From Candidatus Gastranaerophilales bacterium (lineage in GTDB: Bacteria; Cyanobacteriota; Vampirovibrionia; Gastranaerophilales; Gastranaerophilaceae): a DNA stretch of 48,394 nucleotides. The stretch is taken from assembly GCA_944322865.1 (NCBI GenBank), contig CALUQJ010000005.1, positions 1 to 48,394 on the forward strand, written 5' to 3'. The translations under genes were made by a program, and so were the position numbers. Under the pieces are notes generated by a model. That model worked only from the letters and a program-made list of their open reading frames with translations. It made no database searches and was not told the DNA's origin. Shown piece after piece: positions 1 through 7,586 of this stretch (positions are counted from its first letter, which is position 1; each line of letters starts with the position of its first letter).

Positions 1-694
1 TCCACTCTTACATTCTTAGAAACCGCTAAAGAATGACGAAAACCGTCAACAAACTGTACCCCGACTATTTCTGTTCCAAAATCAAGACCAAAGCTTTCTG
101 CTATTGATATGTTCTTATCCATTTGAACAGGTTCTTCACCATCGTTCCAAATTACTTCTTTTGCAAAGCACTTGGTTATCTCGCTGTTATCGCATACTCT
201 TGTTATTTTGATATACTTTTAAAGTTCGTTTACAAAGTCCATTGTACTTTCGTACCCAGCAAGTTTTTCTTCGGTATTCATCTGACGTGTTGCGACTTCC
301 AATCGTTTTGTAAATACATCCTGCGCCGTTGACCATGCCTTCTCATTGTGGTTTTTGATCAGCGGCGGGATTGTCAAGGCTGCCACAACACCGATGATCG
401 CCAGAGTGATGAGTACTTCAGCCAAAGTGAATGCGACTTTAGCGGGCACCTGAGTGGTGGTGCTGGCTAGCCTGCCTTCCGCCAATGTAAACGCTGTGCG
501 TTTACAAGGGAATAAGGAAATAAGTTCGTTACATGAGTTAGTCCCGCATTCTGTTTCTCTAGTCCCGTTTTTTTTATTAGCTGGTTTGTTTCGCGTTCGC
601 TGTCTTGGATTTGTCCACCTTTAGCGGTTACCCGAGTGTAAGAGCGCACTTGTGTGCCTAGCCTGCCTTCTGCTAACATAAAACCTTTATTCAT
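1..694 (-). pseudogene. prepilin-like protein gene, broken by a frame change and an in-frame TAA; runs off the left edge
   Basis: The gene reads leftward. A GGAGGA site at 701-706 lies 6 nt before the ATG at 692-694, which fixes the start. The first frame (MNKGFMLAEGRL...) stays open to 467. The conserved part lies in the -1 frame, open from 620 to 222: a first AFTLAEGRL, then VAFTLAEVLITLAIIGVVAAL, the prepilin peptidase site and hydrophobic helix of type IV pilin-like proteins. An in-frame TAA at 219-221 interrupts it, but the same frame stays open from there to base 1 (KYIKITRVCDNSEITKCF... FGLDFGTEIVG), as expected for the C-terminal part of this family. The product would be a secreted or surface minor pseudopilin. 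The two lesions suggest decay. Recoding is possible because the A8 run at 568-575 is a -1 slippery site that joins the two frames. The family call is firm; function is unknown. Confidence 0.75.
417..491 (-). repeat. downstream copy of the LAEGRL cassette between two FTLAE motifs
   Basis: On the minus strand a first FTLAE (477-491) is followed by GRLASTTTQVPAKVA and then a second FTLAE (417-431). The segment is in frame. It resembles the start of the same gene, where FMLAE (668-682) is followed by GRLGTQVRSYTRVTAKGG. The 25-base stretches at 467-491 and 658-682 differ at only three positions. I read this as two diverged copies of a short cassette carried at the prepilin cleavage motif. Confidence 0.55.
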
Positions 695-730
695 AAATAT
701 TCCTCCATAATGTCAACCACACTGATTTTT

Positions 731-752
731 TATAATGTCAGTATAGCTGATA
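731..752 (+). promoter_or_regulatory. -10 box and overlapping dyad before the XRE regulator gene
   Basis: A perfect TATAAT at 731-736 precedes the regulator. It overlaps an inverted repeat TGTCAG (736-741), 5-nt spacer, CTGATA (747-752). Another CTGA/TCAG pair lies at 722-725 and 738-741. A dyad over the -10 box and start site is a typical place for an autorepressor to bind, but binding is inferred. Confidence 0.4.
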
Positions 753-760
753 ATGTAGAA

Positions 761-976
761 ATGGACAGGATATTTTTAGAAAAATTCGCAACAAATCTTA
801 AAAAACTTCGTAAAATAAAGAATATTAAGCAAGATGATTTCCTCGCGGTTGATGGTATTTCACGCTCAACAATCGCAATGGTTGAAACCGCTAAGACTGA
901 CATTACCCTTTCCAAACTTAAAATCATTGCTGATGTACTGGGGGTTGACCCTAAAGATTTACTCGATTTTAAATAA
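761..976 (+). CDS. small XRE/Cro-family helix-turn-helix regulator
   Basis: This 71-residue protein is almost entirely one HTH_3/XRE domain. Helix 1 is FATNLKKLRKIKNIKQ, the DNA-contact helices lie around DDFLAVDGISRSTIAMVE, and the end DVLGVDPKDLLDF matches the usual last helix. It is expected to act as a cytoplasmic dimer binding a palindrome. The frame is open back to an ATG at 710. I prefer 761 because a TATAAT box at 731-736 would start the transcript near 743 and the domain fits 71 residues. Neither start has a clear ribosome binding site. It lies back to back with the broken prepilin gene and may regulate it, itself or both. The family is clear; the target is not. Confidence 0.8.
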   Translation: MDRIFLEKFATNLKKLRKIKNIKQDDFLAVDGISRSTIAMVETAKTDITLSKLKIIADVLGVDPKDLLDFK

Positions 977-1232
977 CATAAGAAAAAGCCCCCCAATAAA
1001 TTGAGAGGCAAAACTGAGCAATCAGAAGAGTTGAGGATTTACATGAATATACTAAACTTTTTTTCTGCTTGTTTCATTACAGTAAATACCAATCTTTTTA
1101 CACACAAAAATACCACCTTTAGGTAATAGGTTGTTTTATAGTATAAAATAAGATTTATATAATTAATTATTTATAGAAAAATCTCCCGCTACATACGTAT
1201 GGGAGATTTTTTATAACTTATTCCTATCACTA
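977..1232. other. intergenic region between the XRE gene and secY
   Basis: These 256 bases are AT-rich and hold no supported gene. The only feature I can support is the terminator hairpin at 1177-1212. The AT-rich stretch 1139-1175 could hold promoters, but nothing specific stands out. Confidence 0.5.
1177..1212 (-). terminator. intrinsic terminator after secY
   Basis: AAAAATCTCCC (1177-1187) pairs with GGGAGATTTTT (1201-1211) across a 13-base loop. It lies 21 bases past the secY stop, and T-runs on both flanks would let it work in both directions. Confidence 0.8.
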
Positions 1233-2570
1233 TTAATGTTTAAGGAAAGTTTCATAATTTCTTGCCAGCAAATGCGTTTTTACCTGATTAATCAAATCAA
1301 GTGCAACACCAACCATGATTATAAGTGATGTAGCGCCGATACCTTGCAGAGTTTTGATATTGGTTATATAACTTGCAAAAGACGGCAGCAACGCAACAAT
1401 ACCTAACCCTAATGCTCCGATAAAGGTTGTTTTTGTCAAAATTTTATCAAGAGCTTCGGCAGTCGGTTTGCCTGGTTTTATACCAGGAATTGATGACCCG
1501 TATTTTTTCAGGTTGTTTGCAATATCTTTTGGCTGCATATTCGGCATAATTGATGCATAGAAGAATGTCAACGCAACAATTAACAAGAAATACAAAACGT
1601 AATAAATTATTCCGTCAGGGCTAAGCCACTGATTCAATGTTATTACGAGATGTTTTACAGTAGCTGAACGGAAGTTTGCCTGCCCGACAAGGCTTAAAAC
1701 AGTTGACGGGAACAGCAAAATTGCAACCGCAAAGATAATAGGCATTACGCCGCCCGGATTAAGTTTGAACGGGATGAATGAGTTCATGCCGCCGTAAACT
1801 TTATTACCAACCTGACGACGTGGATTAACTATAATAACTTTTCTGATAGCTTCCTGCATAATTACAATGAAAATCATTGTTGCAAAGAATATAGCAAGTA
1901 ACACAGCTAATCCCATTTGCAGCATAGAATTATGAGCGACCATTTGCGCTGTCCTGGAGGCGTAAACCGGAATTCCAGATAAGATACCGACAAAGATGAT
2001 TAATGAACCGCCGTTCCCGATACCTTTTTCAGTAATAAGCTCAGACAGCCACATAACAAGTATTGAACCTGCCGTGAGGACTGCTATTGAACTTAAAAAG
2101 AACATGCCATGGTTTACACCGGGAACTATAGAACCCGGCAAATGTCTTAAATAAAGCATAAATACTAAAGACTGAAATACTGCCAATACTACAGTAAACA
2201 ATCTGGTATATTGTGAAAGCTTTCTTCTGCCTGCTTCACCTTCCTCCTGCTGTAATTTTTGCATAGAAGGGATTACAACAGAAATAAGCTGAATAATGAT
2301 TGATGAAGTGATGTAAGGTCCAATACCTAACGCAAAGATAGATACTTTACCAAGTGCACCGCCTGAGAACAAATCCAAAAATCCAATGATATTGTTACTC
2401 TGTGCAATATTACTGAATATTTGGTTATTTATCCCGAATAACGGCAACTGTACACCGAGTCTGAATGCGGCTATCATCAGGAATGTGAAAATAATTTTCT
2501 GTTTCAATCCTGATGCCTGCCACATAGACATCAAATCATCAGTTGTAGGCATTTTTATTCCCTGTGCCAT
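1233..2570 (-). CDS. secY: protein translocase subunit SecY
   Basis: SecY forms the channel of the Sec translocon in the inner membrane. The 445-residue length and the alternation of about ten hydrophobic helices match the family. Typical segments include FRLGVQLPLFGI in helix 1, GIGPYITSSIIIQL in helix 2, and GKPTAEALDKILTKTTFIGA near helix 9. The ATG overlaps the rplO stop by one base (TAATG), so translation is probably coupled. It is the last gene of the rpsE-rpmD-rplO-secY unit. In most bacteria adk, map and infA follow; here a terminator does. No defect is visible. Confidence 0.97.
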   Translation of the reverse strand: MAQGIKMPTTDDLMSMWQASGLKQKIIFTFLMIAAFRLGVQLPLFGINNQIFSNIAQSNNIIGFLDLFSGGALGKVSIFALGIGPYITSSIIIQLISVVIPSMQKLQQEEGEAGRRKLSQYTRLFTVVLAVFQSLVFMLYLRHLPGSIVPGVNHGMFFLSSIAVLTAGSILVMWLSELITEKGIGNGGSLIIFVGILSGIPVYASRTAQMVAHNSMLQMGLAVLLAIFFATMIFIVIMQEAIRKVIIVNPRRQVGNKVYGGMNSFIPFKLNPGGVMPIIFAVAILLFPSTVLSLVGQANFRSATVKHLVITLNQWLSPDGIIYYVLYFLLIVALTFFYASIMPNMQPKDIANNLKKYGSSIPGIKPGKPTAEALDKILTKTTFIGALGLGIVALLPSFASYITNIKTLQGIGATSLIIMVGVALDLINQVKTHLLARNYETFLKH

Positions 2571-3022
2571 TATACTAACTCAACCTTTCCGCCTGCTTTT
2601 TCTATTTTTTCTTTTGCTGAAGGAGTTACATAGCTTGCTTTAACTGTAACTGCTTTTTTAATTTCCCCATTACCGAGGATTCTCAGACCGTCAGCTGACG
2701 GGTGAACTTTTTTAGCAGATTTTAAAGCTGCAAGAGTAATTTCTTCCATACCTAACTGTTCAAGTCTGCCGACATTAATTTCTGCATAGTTCAATTTGTT
2801 GATGATTTTGAACCCTTTTAATTTAGGCATTTGTCTGTAACCAGGCATCTGACCGCCTTCAAAACCTCTTTTTGAACTCTGACCTGAACGTTGACCTTCA
2901 CCGTTGTTACCGCGGCAAGATGTTTTGCCATGTCCTGATGAACGACCTCTGCCTACTCTTTTTGTTTTGTGAGTTGAACCTTCAGCAGGTCTTAAATCTT
3001 CTAATGTTATTGTATTTGTCAT
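2570..3022 (-). CDS. rplO: 50S ribosomal protein L15
   Basis: L15 is a large-subunit protein that helps assemble 23S rRNA. At 150 residues it has normal family length. The glycine- and arginine-rich N-terminus (GRGRSSGHGKTSCRG, then RSGQSSKRGFEGGQMP) is the L15 rRNA-binding extension, and the C-terminal globular part ends AGGKVELV. An AAAAAGG site precedes the ATG. The stop overlaps the secY start by one base. The order rpmD-rplO-secY is the conserved spc operon order. Confidence 0.97.
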   Translation of the reverse strand: MTNTITLEDLRPAEGSTHKTKRVGRGRSSGHGKTSCRGNNGEGQRSGQSSKRGFEGGQMPGYRQMPKLKGFKIINKLNYAEINVGRLEQLGMEEITLAALKSAKKVHPSADGLRILGNGEIKKAVTVKASYVTPSAKEKIEKAGGKVELV

Positions 3023-3088
3023 AATTATTTTTCCTTTTTCTATTTGTATGACTGCTCGCTACTAACTTACGCAGTCAGCTACACATTA

Positions 3089-3271
3089 TTATTCAACAAT
3101 TGCCAGCAGGTGAGAAACCTTGTTGTACATACCCATAATAGTCGGGCTGTCAGAATGTTCTACTACCTGATCTTTTTTTGTTAAGCCAAGAGCCGCTACA
3201 ACTTTGCGTTGAGCCTCTGATGCTCCGATAAGGCTTTTTACCAGTTTAATTTTTATTTGTTTATTTGCCAT
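3089..3271 (-). CDS. rpmD: 50S ribosomal protein L30
   Basis: L30 is a small large-subunit protein. The 60 residues match the family: IKIKLVKSLIGASEAQRKVV at the N-terminus, then a short beta-alpha-beta fold ending VSHLLAIVE. An AAAGG site precedes the ATG. The gene lies between rpsE and rplO, the classical position. Confidence 0.95.
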   Translation of the reverse strand: MANKQIKIKLVKSLIGASEAQRKVVAALGLTKKDQVVEHSDSPTIMGMYNKVSHLLAIVE

Positions 3272-3334
3272 TTTTTTATTCCTTTACATTATTTTCTTCA
3301 TTAAACTTTCAAACACAATTAGCACAGTGATTAA

Positions 3335-4039
3335 TTAGTTTAAAAGTTGAGCCATTGTAAGACCGCGTTTTTTAGCAACTTCTGAGAACGGAGTCAATTT
3401 TTGAAGTGCATCTAAAGTTGCATTAGCTGCGTTTAGCGGGGATTTTGAACCTAAAGATTTTGAAAGAATATTTTCAATACCTGCAAGTTCAAGCACTAAA
3501 CGAACTGCACCGCCTGCAATAATACCTGTACCTTGAGAAGCAGGTCTGAGCATAACTTCACCGGCACCGGAACGTCCTACGATAGGGTGTGGAATAGTTG
3601 TTTTGAAAATCGGCACGGTGATAAGATTTTTTCTGCCGTCTGCAATAGCTTTTTGGATAGCTATAATAACTTCAGCAGCTTTAGCACATCCGACACCTAC
3701 CTGTCCTTTTCTGTTACCAACGATAACAACTGCTCTAAAGCTTAATTTTTTACCGCCTTTTACAACTTTGGTTACACGACGGATTTGAACAACGCGTTCA
3801 GTCCATTCACTTTGCGGTTTTTCTTCTGTTGTTTCTATTTTTTGTTTTTTACCGCGTCCGCGTCTTTGGCGAGCCGGTTTTTCTTCTTTAGCTTCTACCG
3901 CAGCTTCTGCTGTTTCTGCTGCCGGAGTTGCTTCTACTGCTACAACTTCTGTAGATTGGGCAACTGCCGGAACCTGTTTTTCTTCAGCTGTTTCTGCTGA
4001 TGTTTCTACGTTCATTTCTTCTTTGTTTTCTAAATCCAT
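3335..4039 (-). CDS. rpsE: 30S ribosomal protein S5 with a long acidic N-terminal extension
   Basis: S5 takes part in decoding accuracy and small-subunit assembly. The conserved core begins near residue 77 ([20 protein letters not shown]) and runs to the end, including [17 protein letters not shown] of the S5 dsRNA-binding-like domain and the [14 protein letters not shown] segment. Before the core lie about 75 residues rich in Glu, Ala, Val and Thr, ending in a basic patch ([14 protein letters not shown]). Bacterial S5 is usually near 165 residues, so 234 is long. An AAAGG site precedes the ATG at 4039 and supports the long form. It is the first gene of this unit; rplR, its usual upstream partner, is absent. 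Confidence 0.95.
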   Translation of the reverse strand: MDLENKEEMNVETSAETAEEKQVPAVAQSTEVVAVEATPAAETAEAAVEAKEEKPARQRRGRGKKQKIETTEEKPQSEWTERVVQIRRVTKVVKGGKKLSFRAVVIVGNRKGQVGVGCAKAAEVIIAIQKAIADGRKNLITVPIFKTTIPHPIVGRSGAGEVMLRPASQGTGIIAGGAVRLVLELAGIENILSKSLGSKSPLNAANATLDALQKLTPFSEVAKKRGLTMAQLLN

Positions 4040-4079
4040 TGAATTTACCTTTCATATTTTGTTTGTGATAATAGGGTTT

Positions 4080-4107
4080 AGTATAATTTACGAATACACC
4101 AAAACAA
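4080..4107 (-). promoter_or_regulatory. likely promoter of the rpsE-rpmD-rplO-secY unit
   Basis: On the minus strand TTGTTT (4107-4102) and TATACT (4085-4080) are separated by 16 bases. The predicted start lies about 35 bases before the rpsE ATG. The -35 box is weak, so the call rests mainly on position and on the -10 box. Confidence 0.45.
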
Positions 4108-4260
4108 AGCTTTTTTAAGCTATATGGTAAAAATATTCGTGAGTAACTTTTCTGACACTCTTATGTTAGCACAGACACAATTAAAAAGCAAGATGTTCTC
4201 TATTGTTCTAATAAGATTTATTAAATTAATATAAAGGATAATATTAATCGAAAAAAAACG

Positions 4261-4275
4261 TGATAAAATCTAATT
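4261..4275 (+). promoter_or_regulatory. extended -10 promoter, leaderless arrangement for the panE-like gene
   Basis: TGA-TAAAAT (TAAAAT at 4264-4269) is followed by exactly 6 bases (ctaatt) and then the ATG at 4276. The predicted transcript would start at or next to the ATG. There is no ribosome binding site. Confidence 0.55.
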
Positions 4276-5220
4276 ATGAACAGAGAGATTAAAAAAATAA
4301 TATTATGCGGACTCGGGGCTGTAGGATGTATTTATGCCGAAAAAATAAGAAAATTTTGCCCTGATAACCTTAAAATCCTTGTAGATAAAGAACGGTTTGA
4401 CAGATATACTAAAAATCCGATTATATTTAACGGGCATGAGTTAAATTTCAACTATATTTTACCGTCTGAGAATGATTTTAAGGCTGATTTAATAATTATC
4501 GCAACTAAATTTGACGGCTTAAAAGAGGCTGTTAATAATATAAAAAATTTTGTCGGGGAAAATACAATTATTATGTCCCTGCTAAATGGTGTGACAAGTG
4601 AAGAAGTTATTGCAAAAACTTACGGAAAAGACAAGGTTTTATATTCATACTTTATCGGACACAGTGCTGTCAGAACTGGACGAAGTGTTGTTCATGATGA
4701 CTTTAATATACTTGTATTTGGCTCTGAAAACGGTCTTGATGAAAAAGTTGTGGCTGTTAAAGAATTTTTAGACAAAGCAAAAATCAGATATGAAATCCCG
4801 TCGGATATAAAATATTCACTCTGGCGAAAATTTGTTTTGAATGTAAGCACAAACCAGCCGTCAGCAATTTTAAAAATGACTTTTGGTGAGATGCAGGGAA
4901 ACAGGGTGTTTGTAAAATTCGCAACAAACATAATGCAGGAAGTCGCAAATATTGCAAAAGCAGAAGGGGTAAATAATGCCGATAATCTTGTAAAAGACGG
5001 ACTGGACGCACTTGCCATGATGTGTCCTGAGGGCAAAACCTCAATGCTGCAAGATATTGAAGCCGGACGTCCGACAGAAGTTGATATGTTTGCAGGAACA
5101 ATGATTAGACTGGGTAAAAAACATAACATTCCAACACCTTACAACCATGTTCTTTATGAAATGCTTCAGGTTATCCAGGAAAATCAAAAATTGCACTCTA
5201 AAGAATTTTGTATGAATTAG
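4276..5220 (+). CDS. panE: 2-dehydropantoate 2-reductase family protein (ApbA/PanE)
   Basis: PanE reduces ketopantoate to pantoate with NADPH in the pantothenate and CoA pathway. The 314 residues match the family. The Rossmann motif GLGAVG lies near residues 12-17, the N-terminal domain runs to about 170, and the ApbA_C helical domain begins around LWRKFVLNVSTNQPSAI, which holds the expected catalytic Lys and Asn. ApbA-family proteins also include reductases of other 2-keto acids, so the substrate is inferred. The gene has no ribosome binding site and a TAAAAT box 6 bases before the ATG. Its stop codon shares bases with the stop of the convergent gene at 5217. Confidence 0.8.
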   Translation: MNREIKKIILCGLGAVGCIYAEKIRKFCPDNLKILVDKERFDRYTKNPIIFNGHELNFNYILPSENDFKADLIIIATKFDGLKEAVNNIKNFVGENTIIMSLLNGVTSEEVIAKTYGKDKVLYSYFIGHSAVRTGRSVVHDDFNILVFGSENGLDEKVVAVKEFLDKAKIRYEIPSDIKYSLWRKFVLNVSTNQPSAILKMTFGEMQGNRVFVKFATNIMQEVANIAKAEGVNNADNLVKDGLDALAMMCPEGKTSMLQDIEAGRPTEVDMFAGTMIRLGKKHNIPTPYNHVLYEMLQVIQENQKLHSKEFCMN

Positions 5221-5447
5221 TAATTCATTTGTTCTAAGATTTTGCGGTTTTGTTCTTCTGCTTGCTGGCGGAGTTTGTTTACGTCATGTATTTGCTGATC
5301 AACCTGTTCCTCAACAGACGGAGTATTGTTATCTATCGGGCGTCGGCTGTAACTCTTTAATGAAGGCAGAAAATACATAAACAATGCAAATATAACAACA
5401 GCACCAAGCAGTAAGTCTATAACTGAAAATGCATTTTTTCTATTCAT
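5217..5447 (-). CDS. small single-pass membrane protein, function unknown
   Basis: The protein has 76 residues. A short basic start (MNRKNAFSVIDLL) leads into one hydrophobic helix (about residues 8-29), then a charged, Gln-rich tail (EEQVDQQIHDVNKLRQQAEE) likely to form a coiled coil. The start vaguely recalls a prepilin N-terminus, but Asp stands where Glu5 would be, so I do not call it a pilin. An AGGAGGGG-like site precedes the ATG. It is the last gene of the leftward operon after rne and the two-helix protein. I do not recognise a family. Confidence 0.7.
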   Translation of the reverse strand: MNRKNAFSVIDLLLGAVVIFALFMYFLPSLKSYSRRPIDNNTPSVEEQVDQQIHDVNKLRQQAEEQNRKILEQMNY

Positions 5448-5465
5448 AACCCCTCCTTATCTTTT

Positions 5466-5807
5466 TTATTTTATTTTATTCTTTTTTATAAAAAATGTCA
5501 AAGCCTCATCGGTTGAATGCGGAGTTTTTAACACATCTTCTTCTGAATTTCCGTCAAGCGGCGGTTTCACAAAATATTTATTATAAATTGTCAGTCCAGC
5601 ATAAATTATAAAAGAAGATAATGCAACTCCGCCCATTGCTTTCAGAAACTTAATAACAGCAGCATGAAAAGTAATTGAGTTTTGCGGCAATGCCTGACCG
5701 GTCTGTTGTACAGCATCAGCTGCACAAAAACCTGTACCGGCAGACACTATTAGGACAAGTGCCGCTAAACTCAATATAATACTTGTTTTTGATAAATTAT
5801 GCTTCAA
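5466..5807 (-). CDS. small membrane protein with two hydrophobic helices, TTG start
   Basis: The frame is open much further upstream, inside rne. The TTG at 5805-5807, preceded by AAGAGG, gives a compact 113-residue protein overlapping the last bases of rne. Helix 1 (IILSLAALVLIVSAGTGFCA) looks like a signal peptide or anchor; helix 2 (GGVALSSFIIYAGLTIYN) is near residues 65-85. The tail is charged and ends in lysines. Translation is probably coupled to rne. Together with the next gene it may form a small membrane module downstream of the RNase, perhaps anchoring it, but that is a guess from position only. Confidence 0.65.
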   Translation of the reverse strand: MKHNLSKTSIILSLAALVLIVSAGTGFCAADAVQQTGQALPQNSITFHAAVIKFLKAMGGVALSSFIIYAGLTIYNKYFVKPPLDGNSEEDVLKTPHSTDEALTFFIKKNKIK

Positions 5808-7569
5808 CTTTTGCCTCTTCAGTTTCTGCTGACTTTTTAGAACGGGTTCTTTTTCCGGATTTTGAGGAACCGCGGTTTGGACGTCTTGTTTTTTTCGGTT
5901 TTTCTTCCTTTTCTGTATTTTCCACACCCGCTTCTGCTTCTTGTGTTTTTTCTACTGCCGGAGTTTCCTGCTGAATGGTTTCTTCAATAACCGGCTTTAT
6001 TTCTTCGTTTGGTTTAAGAATGGTTTCAGCTGTCGGAAGAGTTTCCTCTACAGTAACTTTTTTATCACGTTTGTTGTTACGGCGTCCGCGTTTTTTACTG
6101 CTTTCCCGTTTTTCGGTTTCCTGAACAGCCGTTTCAGACGGATTTTCAACTTCTATTGCAACCGGCTGTTTTACCTCTTGAGGAATTTGCTCTGCTGTTT
6201 GAGCTTCCTGCTGGCGGTTGTTTTTATTATTTTTCTTAAATCCGCTATTAATTGGTAATTTTAATTTTGCAGCTTTAGCGCGGTATTCACCTTCTGCTGT
6301 CGGGGTGGCAAAGTTAAAATCAATCATAGAGTAACCGCTTCCCTGACAGTGCGGGCATTTTTTTGTAAATATTTCTGATAAACTCTGTCCCTGACGGTGT
6401 CTTGTTAATTCGACAAGTCCAAGATCAGAAAGCTGACCTACCTGTGGTTTTGCCTTATCCGGTTCAAGTGCTATTTCCAATTCTTCCATCATTGCTAATT
6501 TATCAGCGCGGGAGATCATATCTATAAAATCAATAATAATCATACCGCCTATATTACGCAAGCGTAATTGGCGTGCAATTTCGTGAACGGCTTCAATATT
6601 TGTTTTAAGTATGGTTTCATCCTGAGTTGATGAACTTGTAAATTTACCGCTGTTAACATCAATAACCGTAAGCGCTTCTGTTGTCTGGATAAACAGATAT
6701 CCACCTGACGGCATATTAACTTTTGTCTGTAAAGCAGCTTTTATTTCTTTATGAACATCTGTTGCTATCAATAGCGGTTCTGTACCTTTATATAATGTTA
6801 CCTGAACATTTTTGTTGATATGCCAGTTTTGCAAAATACTTTGTAATCTGTTCATTGCAAAAGCTGTATCAACCACAATTTCTTTTACATCATCCGTGCA
6901 GGCTTCACGGATAACTCTATAGAGCAAATCCTGATCTCTGTAAAGAAGATTAGGCGGAGTAAGTGTTTCGGCAGATGTAATAATATTATTCCATTTTTCA
7001 AGAAGAATTTCCAAATCTTCCTGAATATCAGCTTCTGACTGCCCTTCTGCTTCTGTGCGGATAATAACCCCGACCCCTACAGGTTTAATCAGGTTAACTA
7101 TAGATTTTAATCTTGCTCTTTCTTTGGAGTTTTCTATTTTTTTACTGATGCTGACGCCGGGTTCGTTAGGCATCAGTACAAGAAATCTTCCAGGCAGACT
7201 GAGTTCAGTTGTAACTCTAGGTCCTTTATGACCTGTCGGTTCTTTAACTACCTGAACAATTAATTTTTGTTTAGGGGAAAGTTTTTCTTTTAATGTCCCT
7301 TTGCCCATAACGTCTTCTGCGTGTAGAAATCCCATTTTGTCTGATCCTACATCCACAAATGCAGCATCAATACTAGGAAGTATGTTGTCAACGGTTGCCA
7401 AATAAACATCTCCTAACAATACGTCCCCTCTGTGGATAAAGAAATCTGTTACTTTGCCGTTTTCCATAACAGCAGCGATGTTATCGCGTTCTGCAATAAT
7501 AATTCTTTTGTCAGGAACATTATTATTTAAATTCTGGTTGTTCCCGTTTTTACGTTTGTCATTAGCCAT
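5797..7569 (-). CDS. rne: ribonuclease E/G family endoribonuclease with a charged C-terminal tail
   Basis: The enzyme cuts single-stranded AU-rich RNA and matures rRNA. The S1 RNA-binding domain lies near residues 46-125 (GDVLLGDVYLATVDNILPSIDAA). The metal-binding aspartates are D304 (VIDVNSGKF) and D347 (IIIDFIDM). The Zn-link CPHCQGSG is at 405-412. After residue 430 comes a roughly 155-residue low-complexity tail rich in Glu, Lys, Thr and Pro with basic clusters such as KKRGRRNNKRDKK. It resembles the unstructured tail of RNase E but is short. It lies 17 bases after the radical SAM gene, a pairing I recall from Clostridia and Cyanobacteria. Whether it behaves as E or G cannot be told from sequence. 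Confidence 0.93.
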   Translation of the reverse strand: MANDKRKNGNNQNLNNNVPDKRIIIAERDNIAAVMENGKVTDFFIHRGDVLLGDVYLATVDNILPSIDAAFVDVGSDKMGFLHAEDVMGKGTLKEKLSPKQKLIVQVVKEPTGHKGPRVTTELSLPGRFLVLMPNEPGVSISKKIENSKERARLKSIVNLIKPVGVGVIIRTEAEGQSEADIQEDLEILLEKWNNIITSAETLTPPNLLYRDQDLLYRVIREACTDDVKEIVVDTAFAMNRLQSILQNWHINKNVQVTLYKGTEPLLIATDVHKEIKAALQTKVNMPSGGYLFIQTTEALTVIDVNSGKFTSSSTQDETILKTNIEAVHEIARQLRLRNIGGMIIIDFIDMISRADKLAMMEELEIALEPDKAKPQVGQLSDLGLVELTRHRQGQSLSEIFTKKCPHCQGSGYSMIDFNFATPTAEGEYRAKAAKLKLPINSGFKKNNKNNRQQEAQTAEQIPQEVKQPVAIEVENPSETAVQETEKRESSKKRGRRNNKRDKKVTVEETLPTAETILKPNEEIKPVIEETIQQETPAVEKTQEAEAGVENTEKEEKPKKTRRPNRGSSKSGKRTRSKKSAETEEAKVEA

Positions 7570-7586
7570 AAAAAAATCCTTTATAA

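Noticed and set aside
4692-5129. Long open frames on the minus strand across the panE-like gene
   Set aside because: They are antisense to a gene with clear family motifs, show no domain of their own and have no ribosome binding site.
5217-5447. Prepilin call for the 76-residue membrane protein
   Set aside because: The AFSVIDLLLG start resembles a pilin helix, but there is no Gly before the cleavage point and Asp replaces Glu5.
5808-5927. An upstream extension of the two-helix membrane protein into rne
   Set aside because: The extension is Lys-rich reading of the rne tail in another frame. The TTG at 5807 with AAGAGG gives a normal compact protein.
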